Shown: piece by piece, positions 15,901 to 18,481 of the stretch
Layout of the letters: every line of letters starts with the position of its first letter
How positions within the stretch are numbered: position 1 is the first letter of the stretch
From: RGIG464 sp045643185
Lineage (GTDB): Bacteria > Myxococcota_A > Bradymonadia > UBA4248
Assembly: GCA_045643185.1 (NCBI GenBank)
Contig: JAZUKH010000109.1
Coordinates: 1 to 18,481, forward strand
DNA: 18,481 bases
Direction: 5' to 3'
Translations under genes and position numbers: made by a program
Notes under the pieces: model-generated
What the model was told of the DNA's origin: nothing
The model's input: only the letters and a program-made list of their open reading frames with translations
The model's database searches: none

Positions 15901-16411
15901 TGTACACGACTATTCGACGGGGCTTCCACGCAGTGTCGAAAACTTGTCTGGTGGTGAAAAATTCTGTCTGTGTCTTGGGTTGGCGCTTGGGTTGGCAGAC
16001 ATGGCGAGTGAGAATGTGCAGCTCGACTCGTTATTCATTGATGAAGGGCTTGGCTCGTTGGATGACGGCACGTTGGACTTGGCACTCTCAATGTTGACGC
16101 AGTTGAGTCAGGAGAATGGTGGACGCCAAGTCGGCTTGATCACGCACGTGTCGCGAGCTCGTGATGCGATCTTAACGCGCATTGAGGTCAGGAAACTTGG
16201 TGGCGGTCGAAGCGAACTGCACGGTGCGGGCTGCACTTCGACGCGTATTGCCAACTCGGAAAATGCCAGTTCGTCTGAGAATGAAAAACCGGCGCGTCGT
16301 CGGAGTTGTAAAGCGGCACAGGACGTCGGTTCGTCTGAGAGTGAAAATCCCGTGAAAAAGAAGCGCGGTCGTCCCAAGAAAAGTGAGGCGAATGCCGACG
16401 GAAACACGTAA
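12983..16411 (+). CDS. sbcC: Exonuclease subunit SbcC (Rad50-type ATPase) with AT-hook-like tail
   Basis: 1142 aa, start supported by AAGGAG seven bases upstream. Walker A GDTGSGKT lies at 37-44. Long coiled coils follow, broken by the zinc hook CPLC (539-542). The ABC signature is LSGGEK (988-993) and Walker B is SLFIDEGLGSLDD (D1020/E1021). Normal SbcC proteins end shortly after the ATPase lobe. Here a further ~55 residues follow: low-complexity and Ser/Glu/Asn-rich, with two SS(E)SENE/P-like segments, a basic KPARRRSCK and a terminal KKKRGRPKK (1125-1133). The latter matches the RGRP core of AT-hooks and suggests minor-groove binding. A GGCTGT/ACAGCC hairpin lies about 15 bp beyond the stop. 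Confidence 0.97.
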   Translation: MKIEKIRIENLNSLYGCHTIDLNDPAYDASNLFLLWGDTGSGKTTILDAITLALYGCTPRLGLVTGTEKCEMMAQGTTHCYAEVVFCVNTGRYLSRWEQNVNRNGNLNSPTHVLSHEIAPGEFEIVTSSKSETGKRIPELIQLSFEQFTKTVMLAQGGFQEFLKADVNKRAEILEKLTNTKIYTALSMAAYDRWKKAKTALEAAQNLLDGVSMMTADEVNALRDEVARLKTQLKDENECCARLQSECNALEQCDKAQLALNKIVEQLSEVNGRLAAFAEDRARLEKAERANGVEAKYAALLDAKKARSDTQKMLDELCQRRPGAEQSCQQAKVSFEQGALSLETAKKALLDAEPLFKQVRELKTQLNAAKEAYSEANKSVKAAEDNQKSVGLAFEKAKKDKTQLIERQNKANEFFAARSVDADLAEELGGIEAHGTALKDASKALSCATDKVEKCKQDWQSNVAVRDQHQKTLKKKEAALQDKSKVCEAASVALVNAKDGHDLEDLKKRKEDQCQLKLQAELIATYEEKRHVLKDGESCPLCGAKEHPFCHGLTPKESEYDSEIHRLSKQIECIERAQKAADEAEKAKNNAEVEYERELSAQKVFQNNVENAQKALDAALSDAADKQQGFDDALKLCQTLVSKYGVSIDHVEAFDQVRRELTKRKNVWEKSINALEEIKQALVESDKLVESCSASLEAADKRVTECRALEADKLRVVEAKQVEIKAVFGERDVDAEERQLKRACDEAERANKEASQAYHRLDSALTALDASIRSKQEDLEARQHDLAQADVVYHQVLSEHGFADESAFLDARMDKKAFNLLKETRDQMDKTQQDLVSRQKQAQETFNAAKAQNHSMRAIDVVKGELNECSANIEQWNQAVGRKIEALDMQAKNDVKFAQISADIANKQLEYQRWDALNNLIGSSKGDVFRKYAQSFTFDILLDRANHYLQDKQLMTRFELIRKTATDMELEFYVHDYSTGLPRSVENLSGGEKFCLCLGLALGLADMASENVQLDSLFIDEGLGSLDDGTLDLALSMLTQLSQENGGRQVGLITHVSRARDAILTRIEVRKLGGGRSELHGAGCTSTRIANSENASSSENEKPARRRSCKAAQDVGSSESENPVKKKRGRPKKSEANADGNT

Positions 16412-16425
16412 TCATTGAAAACCTG

Positions 16426-16456
16426 GGGCTGTTGCGCTATGAACGGCGCGACAGCC
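16426..16456 (+). terminator. Hairpin just after sbcC
   Basis: GGCTGT-T-GCGC and GCGC-G-ACAGCC form an 11-bp stem with one T-G wobble and an eight-base loop. There is no T-run, so it is better seen as a 3' end or processing hairpin than a standard terminator; the next gene is on the same strand. Confidence 0.4.
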
Positions 16457-16514
16457 GCGTATTGGTGCAGGCGCGTTGGAATGTGCTCGTGACAGGGGAA
16501 AAGCAGGTTAGGTC

Positions 16515-16880
16515 ATGGATAGACTGACATGGATCATCAGTTTTGCTCTCTTGACCAGTCTTGGGCTGACGCTTGTGTTGGAGTGCGGTCTGGCCAGGTT
16601 TAGCGGGTTGCGTGGTTGGCGCAATCTGCTGATGGTTGCTTTGGCACAGGTCGCAACCAATCCCGTCGTGGTTTCTGTCAGCCTGTGGATGCGTCTCAAC
16701 ACGGATGTTTTTCAATTCGTATATGAGTTTCCGCTTGAGATCGCTGCTGTTGTGGCTGAATGGCTGATGTATAAGCGCTTGCTTAAGTCGATCGAGCAAC
16801 CGTTTTGTTTTTCGCTGGGACTAAATACGTTTTCGTATAGTTGCGGATATATTTGGCTAGCGCTGTATTCTATATTCTAG
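16515..16880 (+). CDS. Small four-helix membrane protein
   Basis: 121 aa, four predicted transmembrane stretches: about 5-28, 38-60, 68-88 and 98-120. Polar or conserved-looking residues inside them are NPVVV (49-53), paired glutamates in FPLEIAAVVAEWLMYK, and NTFSYSCG (about 104-111). The pattern (NP, two E, N..S..G) looks like a conserved small integral membrane family seen in various bacteria, but I do not know a name. Start ATG has only a weak TTAGG upstream. It lies about 100 bp after sbcC on the same strand and ends just before a REP-like hairpin shared with the convergent gene. Confidence 0.75.
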   Translation: MDRLTWIISFALLTSLGLTLVLECGLARFSGLRGWRNLLMVALAQVATNPVVVSVSLWMRLNTDVFQFVYEFPLEIAAVVAEWLMYKRLLKSIEQPFCFSLGLNTFSYSCGYIWLALYSIF

Positions 16881-16888
16881 TGTGTTTC

Positions 16889-16922
16889 CCATGGAGACGC
16901 GCGGACTGCACGTCTCCACGGG
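16889..16922. repeat. REP-like hairpin between convergent genes
   Basis: TGGAGACG (16892-16899) pairs with CGTCTCCA (16911-16918), with GC/GC inside around GGACT. It is the single-copy version of the 19-bp tandem repeat at 9871-9970 and shares GAGACG with the main REP family. It sits 8 bp after one stop and about 20 bp before the other, so it may end both transcripts. Confidence 0.75.
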
Positions 16923-16940
16923 TATTTGGGATTGCCTTCG

Positions 16941-18137
16941 TTACTTCATTTCTTTGAGAAGGGCGGGGTTCTTCGTAAGATCGTAGGCGATGGCGAGGAA
17001 CTGCTTGGCAATTTCAGGCTGTGAGGCTTTGAACTGACGACCGGTATTGATGGCGAGTTCACAGACGTTTTTGCTGGGTCCAACGGGGAGTGAGGCTTCG
17101 TCTGCGAGTTTTTTGATATCGACGGGTTTTGGTTTGTTGAGGTCGATGCCCGGGTGTTTGGCGAGGTGATTGAGCACTTCGTGAGCGCGAGGCATATCGG
17201 CGAAGTCGATGCTTTCGTAAACGTAGCCAACGGCGAGTTGATAATTTTTGTCGAGGTTTTCAACAACTTCGGCGAGTAGGCAGTAATAGATCGCGAGGTG
17301 CTGACGGGTGAAGAGCAGAGGATAAGCTGCGGTGAGGTCAGCAAATGCGGTATCATATTTTCCGTCGAGGATGGCGACGCGTGCGAGCTCGAGGTGAGCG
17401 GGGGCACTGACGGGGTTGAATTCGATGGAGCCCTGAAGTGCTTCACGCGCTTCGGCATATTTACCCGTGGTTGCGAAGATCTCCGCGAGCTGGAAATGGA
17501 GCATTTCGAGCAAGTTGGAGATGCGAACGAATGTGCGCGTTTCTTTGATCATGGTTCGCACGAGGACTTCTTCGAAGGGGTGCGAGAGGGAGATAAAGCG
17601 TTTATCGGTCGTTTCAGGCAATTTTGTTTCGTTGATGATCGCCTGGATACCTTCGATGGCTTTATCGTAATCTTTATTTTTGATGAGTTCCTGGATGTCA
17701 TTAAGTTTTTTCTGCATATCAGCAGCGGCAGCCTGGATCTTATCGAATTCTTCTTTTGATTTTTTGACTTCGTCGGCTTCGGGGAACTTTGTCGCCGCGT
17801 ACTGACCGAGCGCAACGACGAGTTTGTTATTATCTTCGGTTCTCGGCAGAGATTTACAGAAATCACGAACAATTTTCACATTTTCATTTTGATCGTCAGT
17901 GAATTTGGTTTCGAGATCAGCGATGGTTTGTTTGATGAGTTTGACGACCTTGAAAGCTTCTGCATCGGGGAATTTATCGGCGGCGTATCGGCCGAGCGCT
18001 TCGATGAGCTTAGCGCTTTCTTCGCACGGGGGGAGGGTACGGCAGTATTCCTGGATGACTTTGACGTCGTGATCCTGATTACCATTATATTTTTTTTCGA
18101 GACTGGCGGTGATTTTATCAATTTGGACTTCAGCCAT
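16941..18137 (-). CDS. TPR-type protein with duplicated N-terminal module
   Basis: 398 aa from ATG 18137, with GAGGAG eight to nine bases upstream; the longer frame to 18155 overlaps that site. No signal peptide, so probably cytoplasmic. Residues 5-60 and 67-122 are two copies of one ~56-residue module: I..I...LE.K(Y/F), KV(I/V)..(Y/F)C(K/R)(S/T)LP, KL(V/I).ALG.YAA.KFP(E/D)A. A charged coiled coil (about 123-160) follows. Then come TPR-like helices (FQLAEIFATTGKYAEAREAL; ELARVAILDGKYDTAFADLTAAY) and further helical repeats to the end. A scaffold or interaction protein; no enzyme motif seen and no name recognised. Confidence 0.9.
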   Translation of the reverse strand: MAEVQIDKITASLEKKYNGNQDHDVKVIQEYCRTLPPCEESAKLIEALGRYAADKFPDAEAFKVVKLIKQTIADLETKFTDDQNENVKIVRDFCKSLPRTEDNNKLVVALGQYAATKFPEADEVKKSKEEFDKIQAAAADMQKKLNDIQELIKNKDYDKAIEGIQAIINETKLPETTDKRFISLSHPFEEVLVRTMIKETRTFVRISNLLEMLHFQLAEIFATTGKYAEAREALQGSIEFNPVSAPAHLELARVAILDGKYDTAFADLTAAYPLLFTRQHLAIYYCLLAEVVENLDKNYQLAVGYVYESIDFADMPRAHEVLNHLAKHPGIDLNKPKPVDIKKLADEASLPVGPSKNVCELAINTGRQFKASQPEIAKQFLAIAYDLTKNPALLKEMK

Positions 18138-18162
18138 AAATAGAGTTCTCCTCAAGTGAATG

Positions 18163-18196
18163 AATTGATTTTTTAGACAGCGTGATCAAATCAATT
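18163..18196. promoter_or_regulatory. Inverted repeat upstream of the TPR-type gene
   Basis: AATTGATTT (18163-18171) and AAATCAATT (18188-18196) are perfect 9-bp inverted arms with a 16-base spacer, about 26 bp upstream of the start codon. Could be an operator or leader stem. Seen by eye only. Confidence 0.3.
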
Positions 18197-18257
18197 TTTG
18201 ATGCGGTCAAGTGAGTTAGCAGCGAATTCATTGAGTGCTGCAAAGCATAAAATTAAG

Positions 18258-18294
18258 AAAAAAGCCGCGTATTTGCGAAGCAAATAGCGGCTTT
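18258..18294 (-). terminator. Terminator-like G-bulge hairpin
   Basis: AAAGCCGC (18261-18268), unpaired G18269, TATTTGC, loop GAA, GCAAATA, GCGGCTTT. On the minus strand the stem is followed by T6. It lies downstream of the partial gene at the right edge and upstream of the TPR-type gene, so it is the best terminator candidate for the former. Confidence 0.65.
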
Positions 18295-18298
18295 TGAT

Positions 18299-18378
18299 GT
18301 TGGCGTATTGGCGCGGTAGCGCCAATAGCCAACATGCGCGATGCGTATGGCCGAATTTTCGGCCATAGCATGCGCGAT
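18299..18378. repeat. Two further G-bulge hairpins
   Basis: First: GTTGGC (18299-18304), unpaired G18305, TATTGGCGC, loop GGTA, GCGCCAATA, GCCAAC (18328-18333). Second: ATGC (18341-18344), unpaired G18345, TATGGCCGAA, loop TT, TTCGGCCATA, GCAT (18368-18371), flanked on both sides by GCGCG sequence. Both copy the bulge placement of the hairpins at 6639, 6752, 6785, 6816 and 18261. Confidence 0.75.
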
Positions 18379-18388
18379 GGCATGAGTA

Positions 18389-18481
18389 TTAATCTTCGGC
18401 GTGACCAGCGGAGCCGAGGACGACATTACATTTGTGGATGTAAAGTTTTTTGAGTTCGTCGCGGGCGGGGCCGAGGTATTT
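18389..18481 (-). CDS. 3' end of an unrecognised gene (partial)
   Basis: The last 30 codons of a minus-strand gene, ending KKLYIHKCNVVLGSAGHAED, then TAA at 18389-18391. The window edge cuts off the rest. Charged helical composition followed by a Gly/Ala/His tail looks like real coding sequence, but the family cannot be told from this fragment. Confidence 0.6.
   Translation of the reverse strand, partial: KYLGPARDELKKLYIHKCNVVLGSAGHAED

Noticed and set aside
16387..16525. Open frame between sbcC and the small membrane protein (YERRDSRVLVQARWNVLVTG)
   Set aside because: No ATG, overlaps the sbcC end and the next start, and covers the 16426-16456 hairpin; too little support for a gene.
18299..18333. 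Integron attC-like site
   Set aside because: GTTGGC...GCCAAC with an unpaired base recalls attC, but the GTTRRRY core is not met, and the same bulged design occurs in six other hairpins without that core.

Overview
The window looks like an accessory chromosomal region of an uncultured Gram-negative bacterium of moderate GC. Lipoprotein signal peptides, a REP/RAYT system, sbcCD and a TPR-type protein with no recognised name are compatible with a deltaproteobacterial/myxococcotal or gut-metagenome genome. The sequence alone does not fix the taxon.

Left third (1-6270, all genes on the minus strand). A type I restriction-modification block reads hsdM -> rhuM-like -> hsdS, with 4-bp ATGA stop/start overlaps. 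It is followed by a REP-associated tyrosine transposase (RAYT) and a Fic-domain protein with a C-terminal winged helix. No hsdR is present; it may lie to the left of the window. The block is full of in-frame repeats. There is a 12-bp x 15 minisatellite in fic, a 12-bp x 3 repeat in the hsdS spacer region, 24-bp REP half-units inside the RAYT gene itself, and a 42-bp REP palindrome inside hsdM. REP arrays also sit on both sides of the RAYT gene, and one supplies the hsdS stop codon. A 50-bp direct repeat (3 mismatches) flanks the RAYT gene exactly 680 bp apart.

Middle (6268-11150). A gene-poor stretch holds a degenerate REP and a cluster of hairpins. It is followed by a flavodoxin-fold oxidoreductase, a two-TM tetratrico-like protein and a large lipoprotein with a possible CrtC/Svf1-like lipocalin fold, all on plus. 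A 19-bp tandem GC-rich repeat separates these from two tandem cysteine-rich lipoprotein paralogues on minus.

Right third (11150-18481). A hairpin-rich divergent intergenic region precedes sbcD-sbcC (plus). SbcC carries an unusual basic, AT-hook-like C-terminal tail. Then come a small 4-TM membrane protein, a REP-like hairpin between convergent genes, a TPR-type protein with a duplicated N-terminal module (minus), three clustered hairpins, and the 3' end of a further minus-strand gene.

Two hairpin families stand out. The first is the RAYT-linked REP with a GTAG foot (core GTAGAGACGTGTCGCGACAC, with variants), found between genes and also in frame inside genes. The second is a set of seven hairpins sharing one unpaired G next to a TA step. 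The most interesting theme is a RAYT/REP module embedded in a type I R-M/Fic locus, with REP units read as protein in the same stop-free frame in two different genes.
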